A DNA stretch of 40,962 bases from the NCBI GenBank assembly GCA_964348085.1, contig CAYGBI010000032.1, forward strand, positions 1-40,962, written 5' to 3'. How positions within the stretch are numbered: the first letter of the stretch is position 1; every line of letters starts with the position of its first letter. Below the pieces are notes generated by a model. The model did no database searches, was not told the origin of the DNA, and was given only the letters and a program-made list of their open reading frames with translations. Shown here in pieces: positions 1 to 8,027 of the stretch. A program made the position numbers and the translations under genes. The stretch comes from VXYL01 sp964348085. Its GTDB lineage: Bacteria; Pseudomonadota; Gammaproteobacteria; Pseudomonadales; Azotimanducaceae.

Positions 1-350
1 TGGACGTCGGTCTCGATCGCCCGCAGCCGAACGTCGACGTCGGACCGGAACCGACCCAGCTCCCCGCGCAGCTCCGAGACTTGGTGATTCATGTCCCCCC
101 GTAGTTGGTTCATGTCCCCCCGTAGTTGGGTCATGTCTCCCCGTAGCTCGGAGATCTGCTGGTTCATGTCCCCGCGTAGCTCCGAGATCCGCTGGTTCAT
201 TTCCCCGCGTAGTTGGTTCATGTCGGAACTCATGCCCGAGAACCCAATCTGGATGAAAGCGCCGAACGCGATCACCACGCCCGCCGCCGCTACCTTCTGG
301 CCATCCAGCCAAGCCGGCCAAGTTACTTTTCGTCGTCGTACTTCGTTCAT
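1..350 (-). CDS. Membrane-anchored coiled-coil protein, cut off at window edge
   Basis: The ATG is at 350-348 and no stop is reached before base 1, so about 116 residues are visible and the C terminus lies outside the window. A basic N terminus is followed by a hydrophobic segment at about residues 20-39. From residue 40 on the protein consists of repeats that each end in LRG(D/E) or a close variant. Repeat units are 7 residues (MNQLRGD type) or 11 residues (MNQRISELRGD type), in the order 7-11-11-7-7-11-7-11. Heptads and hendecads are both coiled-coil periods, so a single-pass protein with a long helical rod is likely. No enzymatic domain is visible and I do not recognise a named family. It lies 229 bases downstream of the methyltransferase gene on the same strand. 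Confidence 0.7.
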   Translation of the reverse strand, partial: MNEVRRRKVTWPAWLDGQKVAAAGVVIAFGAFIQIGFSGMSSDMNQLRGEMNQRISELRGDMNQQISELRGDMTQLRGDMNQLRGDMNHQVSELRGELGRFRSDVDVRLRAIETDV

Positions 351-579
351 CGCTCCCACCGACCACGTTGACGCAAAGCGCTACTTTCGCGCATTCGCGG
401 GGGCATGCGGTAGAGATTATCACCATTGCCGGTGTAGGAAATCCGCCCGTTGGCCCGGTGTGGGAAGGCTGCCAGCGCCCGCCCGGCCTGAAGTCGCCCC
501 CCTGTCCCGCCTAGTCTACTTGCCTTGGAAATTCGTCCCGCCGCCGAACGGCAACGTTGAACATGGGTACGCGAACCGC

Positions 580-1209
580 TCAAGGGCGCACTTCGAGCAC
601 CTCGCCGGTGCTCCTCGATGGCTCGACCGCATACCACTCCTTGAGCGTCGTTCGCCATTCCCGATTGGCGCAGAAGTCGGCAAGCTCGTAGAACGTCGGA
701 CGCCCTGGGTCCGCGATGACGACCCGTTCGACGCCGGCTTGCACGGCGCGTTCCACCAGCGCCAACAACGGCTTCACCAAGCTGTCCCAAAAGCAGATAT
801 CCGAGCCCACCAGCATGTGCTCCTCGCCCAGCCTAGCAGTGGTCAAGTTGTTGAAGTTGCCTTCGAGCGGGCTCACTTCCACATCGTTCAGCGCGGCGAC
901 CACCTCCAAATACGGAAAGACGTTTTTGTCGAGATCGAGCCCCGTCACCTTCGCCTTGAAGCGTCGGGCACAGAACACCCCTGCGGCCCCCCAGCCACAG
1001 CCGAGTTCCATCACCCGTGCGCCTTGCCGCAACGGGTTATGCAGCAGGTAGTCCATCAACAGAAAGCTCGCTCGCCATGCTCTGTTGCCGTGAATGGTCG
1101 GCTCGTAAGCACGCTTCAGGCGGCGAATGAGCCGGTGCTGGGATGCGAGCAGATAGATGCCATAGGCTTGATAAACGTGCTCTTCGGGCATGCGCTCCAA
1201 CTGCGGCAT
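580..1209 (-). CDS. SAM-dependent methyltransferase, Nnt1/METTL-like
   Basis: A 209-residue class I methyltransferase. The SAM-binding motif I, MELGCGWGAAG, is at residues 67-77, followed by the acidic motif LDLD at 91-94. A second motif region, GSDICFWDSL, is at about 135-144. The overall pattern resembles the predicted nicotinamide N-methylase / METTL (methyltransferase 16) group, whose bacterial members mostly modify proteins or small molecules; the substrate cannot be read from the sequence. The ATG at 1209 is used here. An in-frame ATG six codons later (1191) has a closer GGAG and is a possible alternative. The gene is divergent from the small frameshifted gene at 1322. Confidence 0.8.
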   Translation of the reverse strand: MPQLERMPEEHVYQAYGIYLLASQHRLIRRLKRAYEPTIHGNRAWRASFLLMDYLLHNPLRQGARVMELGCGWGAAGVFCARRFKAKVTGLDLDKNVFPYLEVVAALNDVEVSPLEGNFNNLTTARLGEEHMLVGSDICFWDSLVKPLLALVERAVQAGVERVVIADPGRPTFYELADFCANREWRTTLKEWYAVEPSRSTGEVLEVRP

Positions 1210-1321
1210 GAGCGGTCTTTTCGGCGGCGAGACGGGGCAGTTTAGCGACCGGCAGGGCGCGTTGGTAGGCGTCCCGAAAGGGTGCGGGTATCCTTAGCGA
1301 TAGGGTCAAGGAGTCGGCGCC

Positions 1322-1751
1322 GTGAACTGTAACGGGAAGTTGGTCCGCTTCGATTCAATTGAACACATCAATACGCTCGACGCTCTCGACCCTCTCAACG
1401 CCCTCGACATCGGTGCTCGTGTTGACGAATTGCGCGCGCTGAAAGACGGCTGGCTGGAGGGAGAAGGCAAGAGCCTCCGGTCGGAGGGGCTCGATTGGCT
1501 GGTAACGGCTTGTGCTTCCCACTATCCCGAAAGAACCCCGTTGCCACACTTGTACCCCACTCCCGAAGGCGACATTCGCGCGGAGTGGTCGAACGACCGA
1601 TGGGACTTGGCTCTCCGAACGGCGCGGCACGTGGCATGGACTCGACTTGAAGAACGACCACGACGAAACCCGGGAGCTTGATCTTGAGGATGACGATGCT
1701 TGGCGGTGGCTGGTTGAGAAACTTGAGGAAACGCTGGGCGAAGCGTCCTGA
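1322..1751 (+). pseudogene. Frameshifted small hypothetical gene
   Basis: The reading frame opens at GTG 1322 behind a good AAGGAG (1308-1313) and reads LRALKDGWLEGEGKSL, then HYPERTPLPHLYPTPEGDIR and EWSNDRWDL. After about 1610 it runs into a low-complexity tail ending at 1681. The next frame (+1) continues sensibly with ERRGTWHGLDLKNDHDETRE and DLEDDDAWRWLVEKLEETL to a stop at 1751. From memory of a small hypothetical family that contains both halves in one protein, I read this as one gene of about 140 codons broken by an indel near 1610-1635. The family's function is unknown to me. A sequencing error is the alternative explanation. Confidence 0.6.
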
Positions 1752-1910
1752 ACGAAGACACCTTGCTGTATTGTCAAGCCAACCCATCTTGGGTGAGGTC
1801 GGGCAGCTATCGCGTAGCGACAACCCGCGCCATGAGCAAAGCGGTTTGCGTCCCCGCCTGTGGCGGCTACCATGTCCACACGCCAAATGCCCAACCAACG
1901 GGAGACGCCT

Positions 1911-2744
1911 ATGTACGATGAAATCCTCTACGAGATCGACGAGTCGGTCGCGGTGATCACCATGAACCGCCCGGAAACGCTGAACGCGCTCACGGATCGC
2001 ACCCAAGCCGAGATTCGCCATGCCTTGGATGCCTCCGAGCGCGACGCGGACGTGATCGGCACGGTGCTCACTGGCGCGGGACGCGGCTTCTGCTCCGGCG
2101 TGGACATGAACTCGTTGGGCGCGATGAGCGAAGCCGGACGGCGCTTGGGCTCGAGTTACGCCGAATTGGCGGCCGATCCCGGCAACCCGGATGACGATCC
2201 GAACTTCGAGATCGGCGCCACCTACTTTCTTGGTCTGCGCAAGCCGCTCATCGCCGCCGTCAACGGCGCCTGCGCCGGTTTGGGGTTTAGCTACGCGGTG
2301 TTCTGCGACTTGCGCTTCGTTGATCGCAGCGCGCGTTTCGCCACCGCGTTCTCGCAACGCGGCCTGATCGCCGAACACGGCGTAAGCTGGATGTTGCCTC
2401 GGCTCATTGGCCCAGCCAACGCCTTGGACATCCTCTGGACCGGACGCAAATTCGACGGTGAGGAAGCCGGCCGCATTGGTCTCGCCAACCGCGTCTGCGA
2501 ACCGGGCGAGTGCGTCAACGACGCGGTGGCGTATTTGCAGGAAATCAGCGCGTCGTCGGCGCCCCAATCGTTGATGATGATGAAAAAGCAGATCTACCGT
2601 CACTTGAACGCCGAACTCCGCGCCGCGATGGAAGAGTCGAACGTCTGGATGGACGAGAGCTTGACGCGCGGTGACTTCAAGGAAGGCGTCGCCTCGTTCG
2701 TCGAGCGACGGGCCCCCAACTTCTCCCGTATCGACGTGGAGTGA
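1911..2744 (+). CDS. Enoyl-CoA hydratase/isomerase family protein
   Basis: A 277-residue crotonase-fold enzyme of acyl-CoA metabolism, probably hydrating an enoyl-CoA. The oxyanion-hole segments are GRGFCSGVDM (about 60-69) and NGACAGLGFSYA (about 117-128). GLIAEHG near residue 152 holds a Glu at a usual catalytic position. The N terminus, ILYEIDESVAVITMNRPE, is the normal beginning of the family, so ATG 1911 with GGGAG seven bases upstream is preferred over the open extension to 1860. The substrate is not predictable. The gene stands alone and is followed by an intrinsic terminator. Confidence 0.88.
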   Translation: MYDEILYEIDESVAVITMNRPETLNALTDRTQAEIRHALDASERDADVIGTVLTGAGRGFCSGVDMNSLGAMSEAGRRLGSSYAELAADPGNPDDDPNFEIGATYFLGLRKPLIAAVNGACAGLGFSYAVFCDLRFVDRSARFATAFSQRGLIAEHGVSWMLPRLIGPANALDILWTGRKFDGEEAGRIGLANRVCEPGECVNDAVAYLQEISASSAPQSLMMMKKQIYRHLNAELRAAMEESNVWMDESLTRGDFKEGVASFVERRAPNFSRIDVE

Positions 2745-2763
2745 GGTGGAATAAGGCACGACG

Positions 2764-2796
2764 AAGCGCCTCGGTCGCACACGACAAGGCGCTTTT
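2764..2796 (+). terminator. Intrinsic terminator after enoyl-CoA hydratase gene
   Basis: A perfect 7-bp stem AAGCGCC (2764-2770) / GGCGCTT (2788-2794) ends in TTTT. Inside the loop a second short stem, GTCG/CGAC, can form. It lies 20 bases after the stop codon of the crotonase gene and points in the same direction. Confidence 0.65.
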
Positions 2797-2822
2797 GGCG
2801 CACAGACCTCAACACCCCGTTC

Positions 2823-2848
2823 GTGGTTTCCTTCACCGCCGAAACCAC
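2823..2848 (+). promoter_or_regulatory. Perfect inverted repeat just upstream of pilZ
   Basis: GTGGTTTC (2823-2830) and GAAACCAC (2841-2848) form a perfect 8-bp inverted repeat with a 10-base spacer. It ends 14 bases before the pilZ ATG and immediately before the ribosome binding site. It could be an operator or an mRNA hairpin acting on pilZ translation; it has no T-tract. No regulator is known from the window. Confidence 0.35.
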
Positions 2849-2862
2849 TTACGGGGGTCGCC

Positions 2863-3213
2863 ATGTTCGGCGCCACGAGCTTCGATCTGCTTTCGGTCGG
2901 CATTGCCGACGAGAACGTGCTACACGCAGCCTACATGCCGTTCATCAAAGGCGGCGGGCTGTTCATTCCCACCGACAAGTCCTACCGGCTTGGCGACGAA
3001 GTGTTCGTGCTGCTGCGTCTACTGCAGGACGAAAGCAGCATCCCCTTGGCGGGCAAAGTCATCTGGGTGACGCCGGAGGGTGCGCGCGGTGGCAGAACCG
3101 CCGGAATCGGCGTGCAGTTCAACGACCGCGACGACTTGGTGCGACGACGCATCGAGGCAAGCCTCGGCGAACTCGACGCCGCGCTCGCCGACCGGGATAC
3201 CTACACGATCTAG
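2863..3213 (+). CDS. pilZ: PilZ, type IV pilus biogenesis protein
   Basis: A 116-residue protein closely resembling the original Pseudomonas PilZ: AYMPFIKGGGLFIPTDKSY (about 23-41), then a PilZ beta-barrel with VIWVTPEGARGGRTAGIGVQ. Members of this subgroup are needed for pilus extension. They work through protein contacts (FimX and PilB in studied species) rather than by binding c-di-GMP, and the RxxxR and DxSxxG motifs of c-di-GMP receptors are indeed absent here. The start is ATG 2863 after a G-rich ribosome binding site. In Pseudomonas pilZ directly follows holB; here it is about 5.8 kb away on the opposite strand. Confidence 0.9.
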   Translation: MFGATSFDLLSVGIADENVLHAAYMPFIKGGGLFIPTDKSYRLGDEVFVLLRLLQDESSIPLAGKVIWVTPEGARGGRTAGIGVQFNDRDDLVRRRIEASLGELDAALADRDTYTI

Positions 3214-3257
3214 CCGCCCGTGGTGGAAGTCCGCCTCGCACCGAGAACGATCAAGCG
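3212..3257 (+). repeat. Interspersed repeat family 2, copy 1
   Basis: This 46-base segment matches 16118-16163 at 41 of 46 positions in the same orientation. Its core reads GTGGTGGAAGTCCG, then TCGCACCGAGAACG. It begins inside the pilZ stop codon. The rest of the intergenic stretch up to 3497 (end of the TonB receptor gene, convergent) has no gene and no clear terminator. Confidence 0.7.
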
Positions 3258-3497
3258 CCCGCCAAGCGAGGCGCACGGCCCGCCAGGAATGGCCTGCCCC
3301 ATTGCCAAGAGGCCGCCGCCACAGGTTCTGCACGCCACCCGCCGGGAACTCGCTCGCCGGGCCAATGCGGCGTCCCGACGCTTGCCGGCATGCTCGATAT
3401 TGACCCCCGGGCCGCGGCCCTCGCACCGAGCGTGCTCAGAAATGCGAGAAATCAACCGGACGGGACACTAGACGCGCCCGCGTCCGGTCGACCGTTG

Positions 3498-5987
3498 CTA
3501 CAGGTTGTAGTTCAACTGCACCCCGAATGTGCGCGGGCGCCCGAAGCGATAGCCCACTTGGTTCAACTCGTAGACGATGCGTTCATCCGTTATGTTGCGA
3601 ATGTAGACACCGATCTGCCAGTCGTCGCGGCCAAACAGCAGTTTCACGTCGAACGTTTGGTACGCCGGCGCCGGACGCTCGTTGTTCGCCGTATTCCACG
3701 ATTCCGCGACCGCGTAGCCGTCCGCACGTGCCGTTGCGTCCAAGCCGTAGAGCGTGAAGTCGTACATCAGCGCGAAGTATCCGCTGTACTCCGGCGCGTT
3801 CGCCAAACGGTTGCCCGGTTCGATATTGACGCCGCCATAGCGCCCTTGGCCAGCCGCGCCAATTACCGCATCCCAGTTCCAGTCGCCGCCGACGTTCAAT
3901 CGCAGCGCATCGGTTAGCGAGGCGCGGATCTCCAGCTCCATGCCTTGACTCTCCGCATTGCCGGTATTCACGTCGTACGAGAACGGCAACGGACTGATGC
4001 CAACCACATCAGTGATCGAATCACTGACGTTGACGATGGTGTCCTTCCAGTCGATTTGATAGAGCGAACCCACGAAACTCACCCGACCGTCGGCGACGGT
4101 CGCCTTTACGCCCAGTTCGTAGTTCGCCACTTCGTCCCCGTCCACCTCCTGCAAGCCGAGCAAATCTTGATAGTGCGCTTCCGCCACCGGGTTGCCGCTG
4201 CGCACCGCGTCGAGTTCGGCGATGCGCGTCGCGATGCTAGTGTTGACAATGCCCGGTCGAAAGCCCGACGAGTACGTCCCGTAGAGCATCCAATCGGCCA
4301 TGGGCCGCCATGTGACCGTCACCTTGGGAGAGATGAAGCGACTCGGCGTGGATAGCGAATTGACCGGGTTCTCACGCGAGTCGACGCCGGGCCGGCCGAC
4401 GTCCAAGTCGAACTGAACCCGGGCGTAGCGGGCGCCGACGAGCACCTCCCACTGATCGCTCAACCGGTAACCCACTTCGCCGAACAAGGACTCTTCCCCG
4501 AAGGTGCGATAGCTGGTGTTGCCGGGGAAGATCGTGGTGTTTAGGAACTGGACGATCGCGGCCTGATCGGCGATAGGCACATCGTCGAAGAAGGAATACT
4601 GCAACGCGCAATGTGTGTCGATGGTGTCGTAGACCGGCGAACCGCCATTGTGGCAACCCCGGTGGTGCGTGCCGATGGACTCGTCGTCCTTGTAGTAGGC
4701 CCCGGCGGTCCACTGCCAAGGCCCATCGGTGTTGGAAACCAAGCGGAGTTCCTGCACGAAGCGCTCGGTTTCGCGATAGAAGATGCCGTCGCCGCCCAAG
4801 CTCGCGAGCGTCCCTGGCCCGCAGACGTCAAGCAAGCCTAGGCAGAAGCCATCGTTCACCAAGGCTCGCAAGCCGGCAGAAAAGCGCGGGCTGGTTTCTT
4901 CCGAGTAGTCCGTCTGGCGATCGAACCACGAGGTGGAGGACGTGAAGTTAGCGATCGGCAACTCCCACTCGACGTTGAAGTTGAACATGGCCTGGTCGTC
5001 GTAACCGCCGCTCTGGTGGGTGGGATGGGCCAAGTGGGTCACATACGGGTCGCGACCGAACTGATCGAACTGCCCAGCGCAGGTTACGCCCGGCAATTCG
5101 TACGCGGGCACTTGGCCACCCGGGTCCGACGGCGTCGACTCGCTAAAGCAGTGGAACCCTAGGCCCGGGCCGCCGTAGTCGCCGTCGATGACGTTCACCA
5201 TGCCGGAAACTTCAAGGGTGTCCGTCACGTACCAAGCGACCTTTATCCTGCCGCCGTTCTCCAAGAACGTATCCACGTCTTTCTCGTTGCGTGGCGCCAC
5301 TTGGTCCAACACGCCCACTCGGTCGCGACGGTAGGCGACGATACGCGCCGCCAAGCGATCACCCAACGGAATATTGAGCATGCCGTCGGCGCGGTAGGAC
5401 AACCCGCTCGACTCGCCGATGTCCTCGACATTGGTCTGGAATGAGTAGTCGAAGGCGCTCGGATCGGGCTTCTTGGTGATATAGCGGATGGAGCCGCCCA
5501 AGTTGCCCTCCCCGTACAACGTGCCCTGCGGGCCTTTCAGTACCTCGACGCGTTCCATGTCGAACAGCGCCCCCAACGTCTGCGACAAGCCGCCGGTGTT
5601 GCTGTCGGTCATCGGCAGGTTGTCCACGTAAACGCCGACCATCGCGCCACCGCCTCCGGAAGGCGGGGTGAGGCCGCGCACGGAAAGCGTGTTGTAGGTT
5701 TGCGAGTTGGTTCGATACGCGAGGCCGGGAATGGACTGGTAAAGGGTTTGAATATCCTCGATACCCTTGTGAACGATGTCCAAGTCCGTCACCGCGGAGA
5801 TAGTGAGCGGCGTGTCCATCAAGCGAGTGTCGCGATACGTTGCCGACACCACGATCTCCTCGACCGCGTGATCGCCCTCTTCATCGACTTCATCGACCTC
5901 CGCGTCCTCGGCGCCGACCGCAGCGGCAAGGAACAGAGCTGGAACGACGGTGCAAAGGCGGAATATCCCGTGTGCTTGCGGGTCCAT
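3498..5987 (-). CDS. TonB-dependent outer membrane receptor
   Basis: An 829-residue outer membrane receptor for TonB-driven uptake of a large or scarce nutrient. It has an N-terminal signal peptide (about 1-26) and a TonB-box-like EEIVVSAT (about 43-50). The plug domain includes TLSVRGLTPPSGGGG and VEVLKGPQGTLYGEGNLGG. A 22-strand-type barrel follows to the C terminus at NYNL, which lacks the usual final aromatic residue. The style matches the receptors abundant in sphingomonads and marine gammaproteobacteria, whose substrates vary widely (siderophores, glycans, aromatics), so the ligand is unknown. TAGGAGAG precedes the ATG. The neighbours (SCP2-like protein, GPH symporter, PhyH-like oxygenase) run divergently and may belong to the same uptake and catabolic theme, but that is inference. 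Confidence 0.9.
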   Translation of the reverse strand: MDPQAHGIFRLCTVVPALFLAAAVGAEDAEVDEVDEEGDHAVEEIVVSATYRDTRLMDTPLTISAVTDLDIVHKGIEDIQTLYQSIPGLAYRTNSQTYNTLSVRGLTPPSGGGGAMVGVYVDNLPMTDSNTGGLSQTLGALFDMERVEVLKGPQGTLYGEGNLGGSIRYITKKPDPSAFDYSFQTNVEDIGESSGLSYRADGMLNIPLGDRLAARIVAYRRDRVGVLDQVAPRNEKDVDTFLENGGRIKVAWYVTDTLEVSGMVNVIDGDYGGPGLGFHCFSESTPSDPGGQVPAYELPGVTCAGQFDQFGRDPYVTHLAHPTHQSGGYDDQAMFNFNVEWELPIANFTSSTSWFDRQTDYSEETSPRFSAGLRALVNDGFCLGLLDVCGPGTLASLGGDGIFYRETERFVQELRLVSNTDGPWQWTAGAYYKDDESIGTHHRGCHNGGSPVYDTIDTHCALQYSFFDDVPIADQAAIVQFLNTTIFPGNTSYRTFGEESLFGEVGYRLSDQWEVLVGARYARVQFDLDVGRPGVDSRENPVNSLSTPSRFISPKVTVTWRPMADWMLYGTYSSGFRPGIVNTSIATRIAELDAVRSGNPVAEAHYQDLLGLQEVDGDEVANYELGVKATVADGRVSFVGSLYQIDWKDTIVNVSDSITDVVGISPLPFSYDVNTGNAESQGMELEIRASLTDALRLNVGGDWNWDAVIGAAGQGRYGGVNIEPGNRLANAPEYSGYFALMYDFTLYGLDATARADGYAVAESWNTANNERPAPAYQTFDVKLLFGRDDWQIGVYIRNITDERIVYELNQVGYRFGRPRTFGVQLNYNL

Positions 5988-6022
5988 CGGTTACTCTCCT
6001 AGAACGAGGTCTCTAACGACTT

Positions 6023-6051
6023 GCGCTATCCTAACAGCACAATCCTGTCAA
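6023..6051 (-). promoter_or_regulatory. Candidate promoter of the TonB receptor gene
   Basis: A perfect -35 hexamer TTGACA is at 6051-6046 on the minus strand. At 17 bases spacing the -10 would be TAGCGC (6028-6023), which is poor; TAGGAT nearby is better but too close. The start codon of the receptor is 36 bases downstream. The segment lies between two divergent genes. Confidence 0.35.
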
Positions 6052-6063
6052 GCGGAGTGATGA

Positions 6064-6522
6064 ATGGGCGAAGGGGGCGAAGAGAGCGAAGGAAAGTTCG
6101 AGTTCGCAAGCGTGGCGTGGGTCGCGCACGCACGCGACTATGTGCGACGCACCGTCGCCGGCGCGAACCTCGCCGGCGTGAAGATGTCGTTCAACGAGGT
6201 GTTCACCGATGCCCCGGCGCACCTCGAACCCGACGCGGACGGACGCATCGGCTGGTACCTGCGGGTTTCCGACGGTAGCGTGGACGTGGAACGAGGCATT
6301 TTGGCGGACGCCGACCTGCGCATTACCGCCGACTACGCCACCGTGTTGCCGCTCGCCCGCATGGTGTTCGGCGACGACGCCGAGCTGCGTGCGAGTGCGC
6401 AAGAACGTGTCGGCGCGGCGATGGCCGCCGGCAAGATGCGTACCGAAGGAAACCCGCAGGCGATGGCCGATCTACCGTGGGCGGAGGGGCTGCACGACGA
6501 ACTCGCGAGACACACCCTCTAG
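6064..6522 (+). CDS. SCP2-like lipid-binding domain protein
   Basis: A 152-residue soluble protein without signal peptide. The central part has the layout of an SCP-2 sterol/lipid carrier domain: RIGWYLRVSDGSVDVERG (about 60-77) and ADADLRITADYATVLPLARM (about 79-98). A later AAGKMRTEGNPQ (about 120-131) matches the SCP-2 motif in which a small helix follows a gain-of-mass lysine segment. No single catalytic residue is expected in this fold. It is 23 bases upstream of the symporter gene and probably co-transcribed. The assignment rests on the pattern and not on a confirmed alignment. Confidence 0.55.
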   Translation: MGEGGEESEGKFEFASVAWVAHARDYVRRTVAGANLAGVKMSFNEVFTDAPAHLEPDADGRIGWYLRVSDGSVDVERGILADADLRITADYATVLPLARMVFGDDAELRASAQERVGAAMAAGKMRTEGNPQAMADLPWAEGLHDELARHTL

Positions 6523-6545
6523 CAGTGGCAAATGGGGTGTCGCCC

Positions 6546-7985
6546 ATGCCGGCTAGTCGCCGACTTGGCGTCCTCACGATGTTCTCGTTCGGCATCGGCG
6601 AGGCGGCCGGCGCGTTCAAGAATATGGGCTGGGGCGTGCTGCTGCTCTTCTATTACCAACAGATCGTCGGTGTCGAGGCGTACCTGGTCGGCGCCGGCAT
6701 CGCCATATCGCTGGTCATGGACGCGGTCACCGACCCGCTGATCGGCACTTGGTCGGATCGTATCCGCACCCGTTGGGGGCGCCGCCATCCCATGCTGTTG
6801 GTGTCGGCGCTGCCGCTGGCCACGAGCTTCGTCCTGCTCTTCAACCCGCCGCTGGGCATAAACGACTGGCAGGGCTTCCTGTGGCTGACGACGTTCGGCG
6901 TGCTGGTGCGCGCGTCCTACACGTTCTACAACATCCCCCACTTGGCCTTGGGCGCCGAGATGGCCAGCGACTACAACCAACGCTCCACGGTGTTCGCGTA
7001 CTCGGCTTTCGTCGGCACGATGTCGGTGGCCGTCGCCTACGGGCTAATCATGGGTTACTACTTCGCGCCAACGCCGGAGTTCGACCCCGGGCTGCTGAAC
7101 GCAGCGCGCTATCCGGCCATGAGCTGGACGTTCGCCGGGGTGATGGTCGTCGCCATCATATTGTGCGTGCTCGGCACGAAGGGCGAGATTCCACACTTGC
7201 GGGAAACGCAGAACCGCGAGCGGTTCGGCTTCTTCACCGTGTTCCTGGAACTCTGGGCCGTGCTTCGCAACCGGTCCTTCCTCGCGATCTTCTTCGGACT
7301 GGTATTCGGCTCGGTCATCACCGGCGTGGAGGCGGCGTTCACCCCGTTCATGGGCTTTCACTTCTGGGGCTTCACCACTTCCGATCTCTTTTATCTGACT
7401 TTCGTGGGGCTGTTCGCGTTTCCGGTTTCGTTCGTCCTCATCCCTACGCTCACCCGTTGGCTCGACAAGCGCATGGCCGTAATCGTGCCGCTCGCTTGTT
7501 GGATCATCGCGGTGAACACGCCCATCTGCTTGCGCCTCTTGGACGTGCCGTGGTTTCCCGACAACGACTCGCCTTGGGTGCTGGTGATCTTTCTCGCCGC
7601 CTCTACGGTCGGGGCGCTGGCCGCGCCGATCATCGGCGCCACCGCCAACTCCATGCTGGCGGACGTAGCGGACGAGCATGAACTCGATACCGGCATTCGT
7701 CGCGAGGGCGTGCTGTATTCCGTGCGCGCCTTTTGCAGCAAAGCGGCCACCGCCTTCGGCACGCTGTTCGGCGGCTTCTTGCTCTCCGCCATCGACTTTC
7801 CCGAGAACGCCGTCCGAGGCAGCGTGGCGCCGGAGACCGTCTGGAACCTCGGCTTCATCGCCGGACCGGCGACCTCCATCTTTTCGCTGCTCGCGCTGGG
7901 GTTCTACTTGCTTTACCGCATCAACCGGAAACGGCATGCGGAGATCGTGGTCGCTTTACGAGAACGGCGCGCGAGCGACGCTTGA
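6546..7985 (+). CDS. MFS transporter of the GPH (MelB-like) cation symporter family
   Basis: A 479-residue inner membrane protein with about 12 hydrophobic segments. The N-terminal half has the GPH signature with two acidic residues, DAVTDPLIGTWSDRIRTRWG (about 58-77), followed by GRRHPML. YNIPHLALGAEM (about 127-138) is the second typical motif of the family. These proteins couple Na+ or H+ to uptake of sugars, glycosides or other small molecules; the substrate is unknown. ATG 6546 with GGGGTG upstream was chosen over the open extension to 6477, which would overlap the SCP2-like gene. Confidence 0.85.
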   Translation: MPASRRLGVLTMFSFGIGEAAGAFKNMGWGVLLLFYYQQIVGVEAYLVGAGIAISLVMDAVTDPLIGTWSDRIRTRWGRRHPMLLVSALPLATSFVLLFNPPLGINDWQGFLWLTTFGVLVRASYTFYNIPHLALGAEMASDYNQRSTVFAYSAFVGTMSVAVAYGLIMGYYFAPTPEFDPGLLNAARYPAMSWTFAGVMVVAIILCVLGTKGEIPHLRETQNRERFGFFTVFLELWAVLRNRSFLAIFFGLVFGSVITGVEAAFTPFMGFHFWGFTTSDLFYLTFVGLFAFPVSFVLIPTLTRWLDKRMAVIVPLACWIIAVNTPICLRLLDVPWFPDNDSPWVLVIFLAASTVGALAAPIIGATANSMLADVADEHELDTGIRREGVLYSVRAFCSKAATAFGTLFGGFLLSAIDFPENAVRGSVAPETVWNLGFIAGPATSIFSLLALGFYLLYRINRKRHAEIVVALRERRASDA

Positions 7986-8027
7986 GCGTATGCTAACGGT
8001 TTGTCCGACAACTTGAGGAACGATGCT

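Noticed and set aside
100..235. Tandem repeats that could suggest a CRISPR-like array
   Set aside because: Units are in frame, 21 or 33 bases, and code for a coiled coil; no unique spacers.
91..1245. Open frame of 384 codons on the plus strand
   Set aside because: It is the antisense of the coiled-coil gene and the methyltransferase; its repeats (MSPRSW) only mirror the coding repeats.
1395..2903. Open frame of 502 codons on the minus strand
   Set aside because: It runs opposite the clear enoyl-CoA hydratase gene and has no domain.
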